A stretch of 64,000 nucleotides of DNA from Actinosynnema pretiosum (GTDB lineage Bacteria; Actinomycetota; Actinomycetes; Mycobacteriales; Pseudonocardiaceae): contig NZ_JAMTCF010000014.1 of the NCBI RefSeq assembly GCF_024171695.1, positions 218,680 through 282,679 of the forward strand. Direction: 5' to 3'. Made by a program: the position numbers and the translations under genes. The notes under the pieces are model-generated. The model was not told the origin of the DNA and ran no database searches. It saw only the letters and a program-made list of their open reading frames with translations. Below are positions 42,797-52,330 of the stretch, piece by piece; position 1 is the stretch's first letter, and each line of letters opens with the position of its first letter.

Positions 42797-45244
42797 TCAC
42801 CTCTCGGTCAACGCTGCGGCGGCCTCTTCGGGCGGCAGGCTGATGAACCACTCGCGGATGTGCGGGCGTCGCTTGAAGACGCGGTCCGGATAGGCGCCCC
42901 GCAGCTTGTCGATAATCCTCGAGACGTGGACTTCGACCGTGCGGTGCGACAGTCCACCCAACGCTTCGGCGATCTCGCGGTTGCTCATGTCCTTGGCTAC
43001 CAACGCGGCCACCTTGTACTCTTGCTTGGACAGACCAGCAGGACGCCTGACCCCGGCGACGAAACGCGGGCGGAGATCGGAAGCCAGTGCGATGACCTCA
43101 CTGACCACCAGCCGCTCACCCAAGGCGACGTTGATGTCGAACTCCTCATCGCCCAATTCCTCACGGGCCTTTTCCTCGGCTTCCCGCTGCATCCGCAGCC
43201 ACGACAGGAGCCCGAGGATGCTGGCGTTGGTCAGCTTGCGGGCTGCATTGGCCGCCCCCATCAGCTGTGCGCCGCGTTCATGGTCACCTAAGGCGATGGC
43301 GACGAGGAACAGCAACCACTTTGTCCAAGCTGGTCCCCAGGTGTCGCCGATCCGGTCCTGGATGAGCAGCACCCGTCGGGCCAAACGGTGGGCCTGCCGG
43401 GGATCGCCGTGCAGCAACTCGGCAAGGGCCAGAGTCCACAGAGCCCAGGAAATCGACCACTCGGCACCAGAAGCCTTGGCCTTGGCCAAAAGGCGTCTGC
43501 ACCAGGCGAACGCGGTTTCCCCGTCGGAAAGGAACGTCGCGCTCATGGCGCCGAACACCAACGCCATGTAGGCGTCGCCCTCGGCCCCGACCTCCAGGAA
43601 GGCAAGTTCGGCCTTCCGGTACCCCTCGATCGACTCGCGCGCCAGATCCTCATCCGTCTCGACCAGCCACAGGCGGGTCGCCCGCGCGTACAGCAGCGGA
43701 GGAAACGCGTCCTGGCAGCCCAGGGTCGCGGCCGCCTCCTCGGCTTGTTCCAGCAGCGGCAACGCCACCGACGGGTTGCCTTCGATCAAGGCCATCCACG
43801 CCGCAAACGACAGTCCCGCCACTTGGTCGCGGGTTGGTTCCTCGGGGTGCTCGTCCAGGCCGGTGGACAGCATGTCGCGGGCGTCGTTGATCCTTCCCGC
43901 GAAGATCAACGCCCGGCAGCGGCCGGTGTTGACCTCCAGTCGCAAGGCGCGTCGCACCTGGCCAGTGGTCAGGAAAAACTCTTGTGTGGCAAGGATGTTG
44001 GACAGTTCCGTGTGGATGCGTTGCATCCACCTGACCTCGTCGGGCCCCAGCCACTGTTCGGCCGCTCGCTCGACCAGCGATTCGAAGTGCATCGCATGGG
44101 CCCGGCGCAGTTCGACCGCCTCTCCGGATGCTTCGACCAACTCCTCCCCGTACAACCGGATGCTCTCCAGCAGACGGAACCGTGTGCGGTCCCCGTGTTG
44201 GTCGACCACGAGCAAGGACTTGCGCTTGAGCCGGGCCAGCAGCGAGCGCACCTCGGCACGCGCGATACCGCGGTCCTCGCATACCGCCGCTGCGGCGTCG
44301 AGATCGAACCCGCCCGCGAACACGGACACCAACGCCCACATCCGCCGCAGCGGTTCTGTCAGTAAGCCGTAGGACCAGTCCAAGGTTGCGCGAACCGACC
44401 GATGCTGCTCCTGGAGTGCGTCACCTCCGACCAGCGTGTCAAGCAGCGCGCGACGCTGCTCCAGCATCTCCTGCAGCGTCATCGTTTCCAACTGGACCGC
44501 GGCCAGTTCGATGTTCAGTGGGATACCGTCCAGGGCCTCGCACAGCTCGATCGCGACCTCGTAGTCCGACGGCCGGATCTCCACTCCGACCGCCCGCGCC
44601 CGGTCCAGCAGCAGTTGCAACGCCTCCGGCACACAGCAGGTGCACTTCTCCGCACAGACGGGTTCGTTGTTTGCCACCGACAGCGGCGGCACAGGGACGA
44701 TGTACTCGCCCTGGACTCCGAGGTTTTCCCTGCTAGTGGCCAACACCTTCAGGCGAGGCACTGCGGCCAGCAGATGACGCAACAGCTTCGGCACCTGCCC
44801 CGTCCCGGGCTCGCTACCGACTAAGTGTTCGCAGTTGTCCAGCGCGAGCAGGACCCTCCCCCGAGTCGACAGGTACTCGATCAGTCGGGCGGCCGCTGGC
44901 ACGCGACTGTTGTCCAGCAGCCCCACTGCCCCGGCGATGGCAGAGGCCAGCCGGTCATCGGTCGCCTTGAGCCCTGCCAGCGGGACCACCACCACGTCGT
45001 CGTAGTCCCCTGCGGCCTCAGTCGCCACGCGCAACAGCAACCTGGTCTTCCCAATACCACCCGCTCCAGTCAACGTCACCAGTCTCGCCACCGAGCCGAG
45101 CAGCTCCATCGTCTTCCGCAGCAGCCCCTCGCGACCGATGAAGGTGGTCATCCCCGCCGCGCTGGCCAGGAAGCTTGAAGCCCGCTGCACCGATGGCGCA
45201 GGTACGGCAATGTCCGGCCCGTTCCCCTGGGCACCCCTGGTCAT
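42797..45244 (-). CDS. Large ATPase-TPR-LuxR transcriptional regulator
   Basis: An 815-residue protein; ATG 45244 has GGGGGGCAACGAGAC before it. An NB-ARC/AAA-type ATPase region (about 30-300) carries Walker A GAGGIGKTR near 60 and Walker B RVLLALDNCEHL near 130. Helical repeats of TPR type fill about 380-680. The C-terminal LuxR HTH (about 736-782) reads LSKQEYKVAALVAKDMSNRE followed by TVEVHVSRIIDKL. This is the layout of signal-transducing regulators controlling secondary metabolism. It has an unusual Cys cluster (CAEKCTCC) near residue 205. It is convergent with the P450, its most likely target by position. Confidence 0.9.
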   Translation of the reverse strand: MTRGAQGNGPDIAVPAPSVQRASSFLASAAGMTTFIGREGLLRKTMELLGSVARLVTLTGAGGIGKTRLLLRVATEAAGDYDDVVVVPLAGLKATDDRLASAIAGAVGLLDNSRVPAAARLIEYLSTRGRVLLALDNCEHLVGSEPGTGQVPKLLRHLLAAVPRLKVLATSRENLGVQGEYIVPVPPLSVANNEPVCAEKCTCCVPEALQLLLDRARAVGVEIRPSDYEVAIELCEALDGIPLNIELAAVQLETMTLQEMLEQRRALLDTLVGGDALQEQHRSVRATLDWSYGLLTEPLRRMWALVSVFAGGFDLDAAAAVCEDRGIARAEVRSLLARLKRKSLLVVDQHGDRTRFRLLESIRLYGEELVEASGEAVELRRAHAMHFESLVERAAEQWLGPDEVRWMQRIHTELSNILATQEFFLTTGQVRRALRLEVNTGRCRALIFAGRINDARDMLSTGLDEHPEEPTRDQVAGLSFAAWMALIEGNPSVALPLLEQAEEAAATLGCQDAFPPLLYARATRLWLVETDEDLARESIEGYRKAELAFLEVGAEGDAYMALVFGAMSATFLSDGETAFAWCRRLLAKAKASGAEWSISWALWTLALAELLHGDPRQAHRLARRVLLIQDRIGDTWGPAWTKWLLFLVAIALGDHERGAQLMGAANAARKLTNASILGLLSWLRMQREAEEKAREELGDEEFDINVALGERLVVSEVIALASDLRPRFVAGVRRPAGLSKQEYKVAALVAKDMSNREIAEALGGLSHRTVEVHVSRIIDKLRGAYPDRVFKRRPHIREWFISLPPEEAAAALTER

Positions 45245-45270
45245 GTCTCGTTGCCCCCCGGCAGTCGTAC

Positions 45271-45296
45271 AGCCAGCGCTCCGAGGAGCGCTGGCT
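45271..45296. repeat. Hairpin in the leader of the LuxR-type gene
   Basis: AGCCAGCGCT (45271-45280) pairs perfectly with 45287-45296; CTTT follows on the plus strand. On the minus strand it lies 27 nt before the regulator start codon and could act on translation. On the plus strand it looks like a terminator. Confidence 0.6.
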
Positions 45297-45543
45297 CTTT
45301 CATGCGAACACGAGAGCTCCCCGCCTCGGTGCGACGTCGCTGACCGGACACCGCACTGAGAGTCAGTGATCACTCACAGCAGTTAACGACCGTACACCGC
45401 AAAAGTGCGGCCTGGGAGCGAATATGGGAACGCTGGCCTCCGCCCCATGGCGAAGGACTGTGATCAACAGCGTGAGAAGCTTCTGAACAGCAAGAACTAC
45501 CCTCCCGACACGGCACCGCACTCTGCTGGGAACACTGTCGTAC

Positions 45544-46575
45544 TCACCGCTGTGTCACGCCAGCGAGCGGATGCGGTTCACCGGTCAACGCCGACAGCGC
45601 CGCAGCGACCTCCTCGATGCCTGCCCGAACGTAGGTGGCTGTCGCACCGTAGTGGTCCGAGGTGCTGTCGGCATGGCCGGCGAACGCCTGGGCCACCGCG
45701 TAGCCGAAATTGCGCTCCACCCACTTCAAGGTGGTGTGCCGCAACCAGTGCGTTGAGATGCCCTGCTTGTACACCGGTTCGACGTGCCGACCGATGCGCT
45801 GCCACAGTCCGTCGTAGCGCCTGTAGGTCAGCGGATTGCCGTTGTGATAGCGGAGCACACGGCTCTTGCCGTCCCGCGCACCTCTCAAGTAGGCGTGGTC
45901 GACCAGGTGCGTCATCAGAGTCGATGACACCGGCTGCCAGCGGCTGGTCCCGCCCTTCTCATGCAACAGGACCAGGCACTGTTCCTGGTCAAGGCCGTCC
46001 AGCGTCAACGCAAGCGCACCCCCGCGTCGGGAGGCGGTCTCGACATGGAACCGGATCAACAGCGCGTCCAGCGCCGGGTCGTCGCCCGTCGTCCGTGCCG
46101 CCTCCTCAATCCGTTCGACCAGCTCATTTTGCAAACCACGGCGTCTCGACGGCAGTCGCTTGGGTTTCTTCACCTTCTGCGAAGGGTCGTCCGCTGCAGC
46201 GATCAGGCCATCGTCGACAGCGACCTTGTAGATGCGTCGGAATGCGCCGATGAGGTGCTCGGCCGCACTTCTGCCGCCCCGGCCCGAACGTCGCACGACC
46301 GCCTGGGCCTTGACCTGCTCCGCCAGTTCGGCGATCTCCGACGGTAGCGGCTCGTCCAGCCTCCGCTCCGGCCACGCTGCCAAAATCTTTTTCCAGTACG
46401 ACCCGTAACAACGACGAGTGCCTTCCGAAACTAGTCGTTCGACAGTCGGAATGAACTCCGCAAAACTAGGCAATGGGGAACGGTCGGCGGGGAGAGCGCC
46501 AAGAAGATCCTCCGGAGCGATGTCCATGCGCACCAACAGCGCACGCACCATGCTCAAGTCGGCTTCAGCCGCCAT
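45544..46575 (-). CDS. Tyrosine site-specific integrase
   Basis: A 343-residue tyrosine recombinase from ATG 46575. A SAM-like core-binding domain (about 35-140) is followed by the catalytic domain: Arg in HVETASRRGGALAL, Lys in EKGGTSRWQPV, HWLRHTTLKW (HxxR), the second His in AGHADSTSDHYG, and a catalytic Tyr in DHYGATATY. It would integrate and excise the element. Its start overlaps the end of the AbrB-like gene by 11 bp. No xis gene or clear attP repeat is seen beside it. Confidence 0.92.
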   Translation of the reverse strand: MAAEADLSMVRALLVRMDIAPEDLLGALPADRSPLPSFAEFIPTVERLVSEGTRRCYGSYWKKILAAWPERRLDEPLPSEIAELAEQVKAQAVVRRSGRGGRSAAEHLIGAFRRIYKVAVDDGLIAAADDPSQKVKKPKRLPSRRRGLQNELVERIEEAARTTGDDPALDALLIRFHVETASRRGGALALTLDGLDQEQCLVLLHEKGGTSRWQPVSSTLMTHLVDHAYLRGARDGKSRVLRYHNGNPLTYRRYDGLWQRIGRHVEPVYKQGISTHWLRHTTLKWVERNFGYAVAQAFAGHADSTSDHYGATATYVRAGIEEVAAALSALTGEPHPLAGVTQR

Positions 46576-47116
46576 CGGCCACCGAATCGCTCGCCGAAGC
46601 GGTCCCGACACCCTGTCCGTGGAACTGTCGAACCATGTGCGCGAAGTTCACCAACGGATGGACGACCAGCACACCATTACCTCCGGTGGCCACCAGCAGG
46701 ACGCGGCGTCCTGCACCAAGGCCACACAGTCTCAACATCGCGAGGGGCAGTGCCACCCGCATGCGGTCATCCACCAGTGACTCACCGCGCGAATCCGGGC
46801 GGATCACCAGAAAGTTCCGCCCCATCCCCGGTGTCAGCGATGAGTACGAGTCCCAACCAAGATGGTTCAAGATCGACCGATTCGAAACCCGCCCCCGGTC
46901 ATCCATCAAACCAAGAGCGAACTCCAAATCACCCCTGTCTACCAGAGCGTGAAGTTCACCTAGGTCGAACTTCACCATCTTTCCGCGGTTCTCGTCAGCG
47001 TCGAGCTTTGGAAGAGCAAGAGATCGGATGACCAGCTCGTCGGCACTCCGAAAGCCGGAGCCCGCCGCCGTACGCTCGCCTCGCACTTCAACACCTACCG
47101 GTGACAACTTCAACAC
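46565..47116 (-). CDS. AbrB/SpoVT-like DNA-binding protein
   Basis: A 183-residue protein from ATG 47116. The middle holds VDDRMRVALPLAMLRLCGLG followed by AGRRVLLVATGGNGVLVVHP, which matches the swapped-hairpin AbrB/MazE/SpoVT fold as found in actinobacterial proteins encoded next to integrases. The N-terminal part (LGELHALVDRGDLEFALGLM) is of unknown type. The overlap with the integrase suggests they are co-expressed and that it controls integrase level or acts in recombination. Confidence 0.75.
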   Translation of the reverse strand: MLKLSPVGVEVRGERTAAGSGFRSADELVIRSLALPKLDADENRGKMVKFDLGELHALVDRGDLEFALGLMDDRGRVSNRSILNHLGWDSYSSLTPGMGRNFLVIRPDSRGESLVDDRMRVALPLAMLRLCGLGAGRRVLLVATGGNGVLVVHPLVNFAHMVRQFHGQGVGTASASDSVADGG

Positions 47117-47361
47117 CCCCGTTGCGAACTAGGCCAGTGCTACTGCAACAACGAGGTTAACCCGACATCCGAGACATGGCGAATATTTCAAAGACCGAAA
47201 GACAACTGACGCAGCAGTCTCACCGACTCCAACGTTCTCGCAAGACTTTCAATCAAAGAAAAGACCATATTCCGTTCATCGAAATAATGCCACCAAGAAG
47301 CTGGGCCCGACTACTGCGCCCATCGTGCGCAGCACCCACAAGTTGCTGACCGAGGTCACGT
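47117..47361. other. AT-rich end region, possible attachment-site neighbourhood
   Basis: About 245 bp upstream of the integrase operon with many A/T runs, ending at the IS630-like element. No gene and no recognisable tRNA piece are seen. A promoter for the AbrB-integrase pair should lie here. Confidence 0.4.
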
Positions 47362-48470
47362 ATTGAATCGAAAGCAATCGGTTGTCTGTAGGCCGACTGG
47401 GCGATCGAGGTCGAGGGTGCGCACCAGTTATCTCCTGCGGAACAGGAGGTGCTGCGGTTGCGGGTGGTCGCGGTGCTGGAGTCCGGGCGGGTCGAGGGCT
47501 ATCAGCGGGCGGCGAAGGTGTTCGGGCTATCGGCAGGCGGCGGAGGTGTTCGGGGTCTCGGTGGGCACATGGTGGCGGGCCTACCGGCAGGACGATCGTG
47601 ACGGGTTGGCGACCCGTCGGGGGCGTCCCGGTCCGGCCGAGTCCGTCAGTGCGGAGGACTGGGGCACGCTGTTCGCGGCGATGGCCGACCACACCCCGGA
47701 GGAGTTGCTGGTCGGCGACCCGCTGTGGCCCCGTCAGGCGGTGGTCGAGCTGATCCGCCTGGTCGTCGGGGTCGAGATGACAGAGCAGGGCGTCGGGCTG
47801 GCTGCGTCGCCACGGCTTCACCCCGCAATGTCCGGCACAGCGCGCAGCCCGCCGCGGTGCGGGCCTGGCTGGACGAGGAGTATCCGGCGATCGCGGCACG
47901 CGCGAAGGCCCAGGGCGCCGCGATCGCCTGGGTCGACCAGTGCGGACTGTGCTCGGACGCCACGCCGCCCGGACTGTCCTGGGCTCTGCGGGGTGCACGC
48001 CGATCGTTCGGGTGACCGGGAAACGGCTGCGGGTCAACGTCATGTCCGCCATCGCCTCACGCGGCGCGTTGTGGTTCACCGTGTTCACCGAACGCTTCAC
48101 CGCACCGGTGTTCACCGCGTTCCTCGGCCGCGTCGCCCGTCAGGCGGACCGGAAGGTCCACATCATCGCCGACCGGCACCCCGTGCAACGCAGCAAGGCC
48201 GTCCACACCTGGCCGCAGGCCAACACCGACCGCATCGAGCTGCACCTGATGCCCGGCCACAGCCCCGAGCTGAACCCCGACGAGCTGCGGGGCGCCGACC
48301 TCAAGCGCAACGTCAACGCCTCCCGCGCCCACAACGTCGACCGGCTCGCCCACGAGACCCGACGCTTCCTGCGACGCCGTCAGCGTCAGGCACACCTCGT
48401 CTGCGGCTACTTCCGCGCCCCGCACGTCCGCTACGCCGATATGTAGGCAACCGAACACTTTCAACTCAAT
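47362..48470 (+). mobile_element. IS630-family element, decayed
   Basis: Imperfect inverted ends of about 29 bp: ATTGAATCGAAAGCAATCGG (from 47362) and its counterpart at 48442-48470. The transposase is readable only across several frames: VGTWWRAYRQDDRDGLATRR, then AKAQGAAIAWVDQCGLCSD, then VHIIADRHPVQRSKAVH and LMPGHSPELNPDELR, the last being the IS630 DDE signature. A 28-bp tandem duplication (around 47490-47550, both copies ending GGTGTTCGGG) disrupts the N-terminal frame. The element abuts the IS5-like copy at its right end. Confidence 0.8.
47395..48446 (+). pseudogene. IS630-type transposase, frameshifted
   Basis: At least three frames are needed. The HTH part contains a duplicated YQRAAKVFGL / YRQAAEVFGV segment. 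A frame change near 47800 leads to the DDE core, and another near 47990 leads to the C-terminal half (LRVNVMSAIASRGALWFTVF). The frame from 47940 to 48446 is intact but lacks the N-terminal catalytic Asp region, so no active transposase is expected. Confidence 0.8.
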
Positions 48471-49384
48471 GAGCCATTTTCATCGTGACGTCGCAGGTCA
48501 CGTCGCAGGCCGAGCAGGGAGGCGCGGTGGGCGAGGCTCCAGGTAAGACAGCAGTCGACCAAGATCCGATGCCCCAACCGGGAGCCTCGCCGGGCCGTCC
48601 CACCCTGCCGCGATTCCTCTGTCCAACCACACCCTGGTCCGCCTGGCTGATCTCATCCGCGCGGAACGGGCGCGGCGCCGGTCCCGATGGCGGCGGCTCG
48701 ATCCCAGCCGCCAAGCGCTGCCCGTGCTCGCCCACCTGCGCAACGGCGACATCCACACCCGCCTCGCCGCCGGGTTCGACATCTCCCGCAGCACCGCCTA
48801 GCGCTACGTCAGGGAAGCAGTGGACCTGCTCACCGTCCTGGCCGACGACCTGCACGCCGCCGGCGAACGCGTCGCACGACCGGCCTACGCGATCCTCGAC
48901 GGCACCCTGGTCCCGATCGACCGCGTCGCCGACCAGAAGACCTACCACTCGGGCAAACACCATCGCCACGGCGTCAACGTCCAGATCCCCGCCGACCCGG
49001 CGGGCCGGTTGGCACGGGCCTCGGCGGCACTGCCCGGCGTCGTCCACGACCTCACCGCGGCCCGAACCCACGGCGTGATCGAGATGCCGACCGCCCACGA
49101 CGTCACCCCCTTCGCCGACAAGGCCCACCAAGGCGCCGGCGGCACGGTGCGCACCCCGTTCAAGCGCCACGCCACACGACCACGGCTGTCACGAGGTCAG
49201 AAGGCGGTCAACCGGACCCACGCCCGCATCCGCGCACTCGGCGAACGCGCCGTCTCACTGCTCAAGGACTGGAAAGTGCCGGTCAAGCCGCGCTGCTGTC
49301 CACGCAGGGCCACCGCGATCGTCGCGGCCATCCTCGTTCTGCACCACGTCGAGATCCCCCGCCAACCACGATGAAAAAGGTTCA
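48470..49384 (+). mobile_element. IS5-family element, inactive
   Basis: Ends TGAGCCATTTTCATCGTG (48470-48487) and, reversed, TGAACCTTTTTCATCGTG (49367-49384) form an 18-bp inverted repeat with two mismatches. The left end coincides with the right end of the IS630-like element. Confidence 0.8.
48622..49374 (+). pseudogene. IS5-type transposase with nonsense mutation
   Basis: The frame gives NHTLVRLADLIRAERARRRS, then LAAGFDISRSTA, a TAG at 48799-48801, and RYVREAVDLLTVLADDLHAA. In intact relatives the position before RYV is Trp, so TGG to TAG is the likely change. Downstream the DDE region (YAILDGTLVPIDRVADQKTY, TPFADKAHQGAGG) and the terminal RIRALGERAVSLLKDWK are intact. Confidence 0.8.
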
Positions 49385-49494
49385 GTGCGGACGATGTGAC
49401 ACCGAAGATGGTCTGTGCTAGGTTCTACGTGTGACACGTCCCCAGGGGGGACGAGGATTACACAAGATCATCGTGGTGACGAGGCGCGGGGATT

Positions 49495-49550
49495 CGACCC
49501 CCTGGCGGGGATGCATCCCACGCCTGGAGGTTCAAGTCCTCGGACACATC
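49495..49550 (+). other. tRNA-like 3'-half sequence, unresolved
   Basis: GAGGTTCAAGTCCTC (near 49526-49541) has the exact T-arm pattern of a tRNA, and a hairpin-forming stretch (GGCGGGGATGCATCCC) precedes it, but I cannot build a matching acceptor stem, D-arm or CCA end. It may be the remnant of an attachment site or a tRNA-like decoy. It lies just before a strong plus-strand terminator and at the 3' end of the serine recombinase gene. Confidence 0.3.
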
Positions 49551-51319
49551 AATTGCCCCACGTAGTAATCCCGTTTGAAACGGGAAACTGCGTGGGGTTT
49601 TTGCTTTCCCGATTTCCTGGAACGACGTAACACCGCACGCCGCGGCGGCACCGACCCACCCGGCCGACAACGGGTGGGACCCGCGCCTCGTCCCCGGTGG
49701 GGCTCCCCCGCTGGAACCTGACGACGCCCAGCAGATCCCTGCCTCATGCACCTGATGATCTCGCCCGATGTGTCAGGGGCGTCGCGCACGTCCGGTGAGC
49801 CGGGAGCGTCGGACAGGTCCGCGTCGACCGGCTCGTCACCGTGGGTCAACTCCAGCAGGAGTTGGGGCTGATCCTCCTGCCGGGACGGAGCGGGCGCACG
49901 GCGTTCGCGGGCCTTGCGCTGGACGAGTGCGACCGCGCTCTGGTCGAGGACCGTGACGCCGTCGCTGTCGCAGCGGAAGGCCAGGTCGTGCTCGGCCACC
50001 AGCCGTGCGGCCCGGGCAGGGTCGGGACGATCCGCGACGCCGGTGGCGGCGAGGTGGGCTGCGACGAGTTCGAGTAGGCAGTCCTCGCGCAGGTACAGGT
50101 TCCGCGGCGCGTCCTGCGGCCGGGCGCTGGTGTATCCGTGACGGCACCGGTAGGCGGGACGGCCGTGCGACCAGTGCGAGTCCATCACCCGCCCGCACAC
50201 CGCGCATTGCAGCCTGCCCGCCAGGAGATAGGCACGCTCACCGCCCTCGGCGTCAGCCTGACCGCCCCTCTTCGCGTACCGGATGTTCTGGACGGCGACG
50301 AAGTCCTGTTCGGACACCAGCGGCGGGTGGGTCACGCGCTTGGAGATCACCCACTCCTGACGGTCGTTGCGCACGCTGGTGCGACGCCCGCTCGCCGAGC
50401 GGGTGGCGCGGTCGGCGCTGGTGCGGTTCCACACCTGACGACCGGTGTAACGGGGGTTGCGCAGGATCTCCGCGACGCTGCGCACCGACCAGCCGCAGTC
50501 GACGCGGTGCGGATTGCGCTCCGGGTCGACCGCCGACGGACCGGGAAAGCCCTGCTCGTCCAGGTGCCGGGCGATACCCGCGCCGCTGCACCCGGCCATG
50601 CGCAACGAGAAGATCAACTCCACTACGGGCGCCGTGTCAGGGTGCGGCGCGAACTGCTGCAGGAACACCCCACGACGGGCCCACGCCCGGTTCGGGTGCG
50701 GTGCGACCTTGACCAGCAGGTAGCCGTAGGGCGGCCTGCCACCCAGGTAGCGGCCCTGCTCGCGCGCTTGGACCCTCATGGCGGCCATGACCCGGTGGCG
50801 GGCGCGCTTGACCTCGTACTGCGAGCGCGCGGCCAGCAACTTGAGCAGCGCCTGGTGCTCGGACGTGCCGAAGTCCACCGGGCCGTCGGCCTCCGGCAAC
50901 CACAGTTGCACCCCGTACTCCCGCAGCACCGCGCGCAGGGCGCGAACCTGGGCGGTGTCGAAGAACGCGCGCTCGAACTCGCCCACCACCACGGCATCGA
51001 CCTCGCAGGGACGCGCGGCGATGTGGCACAGCAACGCTTTCATCTGCGGGCGCCTGTGCAGCGGCACCTGACGGGAACACCCGACCTCGAAGTACTGGCG
51101 TTCGACGGTGCCGCGTCCGCCGATGACGCCGCGAGAGACGTCGAGCTGCCAGGCCAGCGAGGTGCGCGGGTCCTGGTGCTCGCACGTGGAGGCCCTGCCG
51201 TAGAACAGGAACCGCAGTCCTCCGGCGGGAGTGGTGCCCGTTACGGGGATACCGGGTTCGGCAGTGACGGCGATCCACTCGGCGAGTGTGGTGGGGCTGG
51301 ATGGCGCGATGGCGGTCAT
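49532..51319 (-). CDS. Large serine recombinase
   Basis: About 595 residues from ATG 51319. The resolvase catalytic domain begins LRFLFYGRASTCEHQDPRTS with the nucleophilic Ser in GRAST and the conserved SQYEVKRARHRVMAAMR helix. The recombinase domain shows NPRYTGRQVWNR. A zinc ribbon (CAVCGRVMDSHWSHGRPAYR, then CRHG) follows, with a basic/acidic tail. The last 60 residues are Arg/Pro-rich, and the final 20 are encoded by the plus-strand terminator, so the original end was probably lost near residue 530 and the frame now runs on into foreign DNA. It could integrate or excise a mobile unit; none is clearly delimited. Confidence 0.85.
   Translation of the reverse strand: MTAIAPSSPTTLAEWIAVTAEPGIPVTGTTPAGGLRFLFYGRASTCEHQDPRTSLAWQLDVSRGVIGGRGTVERQYFEVGCSRQVPLHRRPQMKALLCHIAARPCEVDAVVVGEFERAFFDTAQVRALRAVLREYGVQLWLPEADGPVDFGTSEHQALLKLLAARSQYEVKRARHRVMAAMRVQAREQGRYLGGRPPYGYLLVKVAPHPNRAWARRGVFLQQFAPHPDTAPVVELIFSLRMAGCSGAGIARHLDEQGFPGPSAVDPERNPHRVDCGWSVRSVAEILRNPRYTGRQVWNRTSADRATRSASGRRTSVRNDRQEWVISKRVTHPPLVSEQDFVAVQNIRYAKRGGQADAEGGERAYLLAGRLQCAVCGRVMDSHWSHGRPAYRCRHGYTSARPQDAPRNLYLREDCLLELVAAHLAATGVADRPDPARAARLVAEHDLAFRCDSDGVTVLDQSAVALVQRKARERRAPAPSRQEDQPQLLLELTHGDEPVDADLSDAPGSPDVRDAPDTSGEIIRCMRQGSAGRRQVPAGEPHRGRGAGPTRCRPGGSVPPRRAVLRRSRKSGKQKPHAVSRFKRDYYVGQLMCPRT
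49556..49602 (+). terminator. Strong two-tier intrinsic terminator
   Basis: Outer stem CCCCACG (49556-49562)/CGTGGGG (49591-49597) encloses inner stem CCCGTTT/AAACGGG; TTTTT follows. It ends a plus-strand transcript, although no gene is recognised upstream of it. Confidence 0.85.
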
Positions 51320-51899
51320 GCCGCCCACGCCTTGCCACACGGACGGTCCTGCCGCCGGATGACACCGATGTGATCCGTACGGCGACAGCCGATCGACCGT
51401 CGCACGTAGCGGCTACTGTGGACACTCACGAACGGACTGGTCCATGACAGTTTAGGAGAACGACCGGGACGCAGGCCGAATGACCGGACACCGGGAAGGC
51501 GTCGGTCCTTCGTGGGTGCTGCCATCACGTTCCTCTCCACCGTCACGCAACAGGACGGGCCCATACTCGGCCTCTCGGAGGGCGACGGTGGAGCACCGAC
51601 GATCTTTCACCGACACAGAGCAGAGGCCATCACCCGAACAGCCTTCCGTTCGTCGAACAGGTCTTGATCCTGTGGTACCCCTTCGCCCAAACCGGCGAGC
51701 AGGGATCGTGGGACTGACACGGGTACGACTTCGATCACCGTGCCGCACGAGTGGCCACACGCCGCTCAGCGACGCGCTCGACTCGAACCGACCAGACTCG
51801 GCCGATCCCGAGGAGCAAGGGGGATACGAACATCCTGAGGCCGATCCCGGATGATCCTGGGATGAGCAGCAAACCGCCCGCCCCTTTACCCCGCCCGGC
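51320..51899. other. Non-coding or decayed stretch
   Basis: About 580 bp between the recombinase and the aroE remnant. Frames give no protein-like sequence and no repeats were noticed. Confidence 0.45.
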
Positions 51900-52330
51900 C
51901 ACCCCCAGGCGTTCGGCCGCTTCGTGCAGGGCGGTGGTGCGGGTGGTGTCGCGGGCCAGCACGATCACCGTGGTGCAGCCCAGGGTGTTCAGGGCAGCCA
52001 GAGCGCTGGCCGCGGTGGCCCCCGCGCCCAGCACGCACGCCGACCCGACGACGCTGGTGATCCCGGCCTCGGTGAGCGCGCCGGTCATGCCGAGTCGGCG
52101 TTCTCCCCCACCCGCCGCCCCTCGCGCAGGATCACGGTGTTCGCCGCGCCGGTGGCGACCATCGCGGGGGAGAGATCGTCGAGCAGGCGGAGCACGGCGC
52201 GTTTGAGCGGCATGGTCAGCGACAGCCCGACCCAACTGGAGTCCAGGCCGTCGAGGAAGGCGGGAAGCTGGTCGGGGGCGCGGCCGAGGGCGTCGTAGTA
52301 CCAGTCCTTCAGCCCGAGGTGGTGGTAGGC
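51900..52330 (-). pseudogene. aroE: Shikimate dehydrogenase (aroE) remnant
   Basis: On the minus strand the first part reads GLKDWYYDALGRAPDQLPAF and WVGLSLTMPLKRAVLRLLDD, then ATGAANTVILREGRRVGEN, matching the substrate-binding domain with SLTMPLK and the NTV motif. Around 52090 the frame shifts, and the NADP-binding part continues in another frame as GMTGALTEAGITSVVG and ACVLGAGATAASALAALNTL. Both the N-terminus and the C-terminal third are missing. It is a chromosomal-type gene reduced to a fragment in the insertion-rich region. Confidence 0.8.

Noticed and set aside
49390..49560. A complete tRNA gene
   Set aside because: Only the T-arm fits. No acceptor stem, D-arm or CCA end could be matched on either strand.
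51316..51564. Small gene upstream of the serine recombinase
   Set aside because: The 82-residue frame overlaps the recombinase start, lacks a ribosome binding site and is Arg/Ser-rich without pattern.
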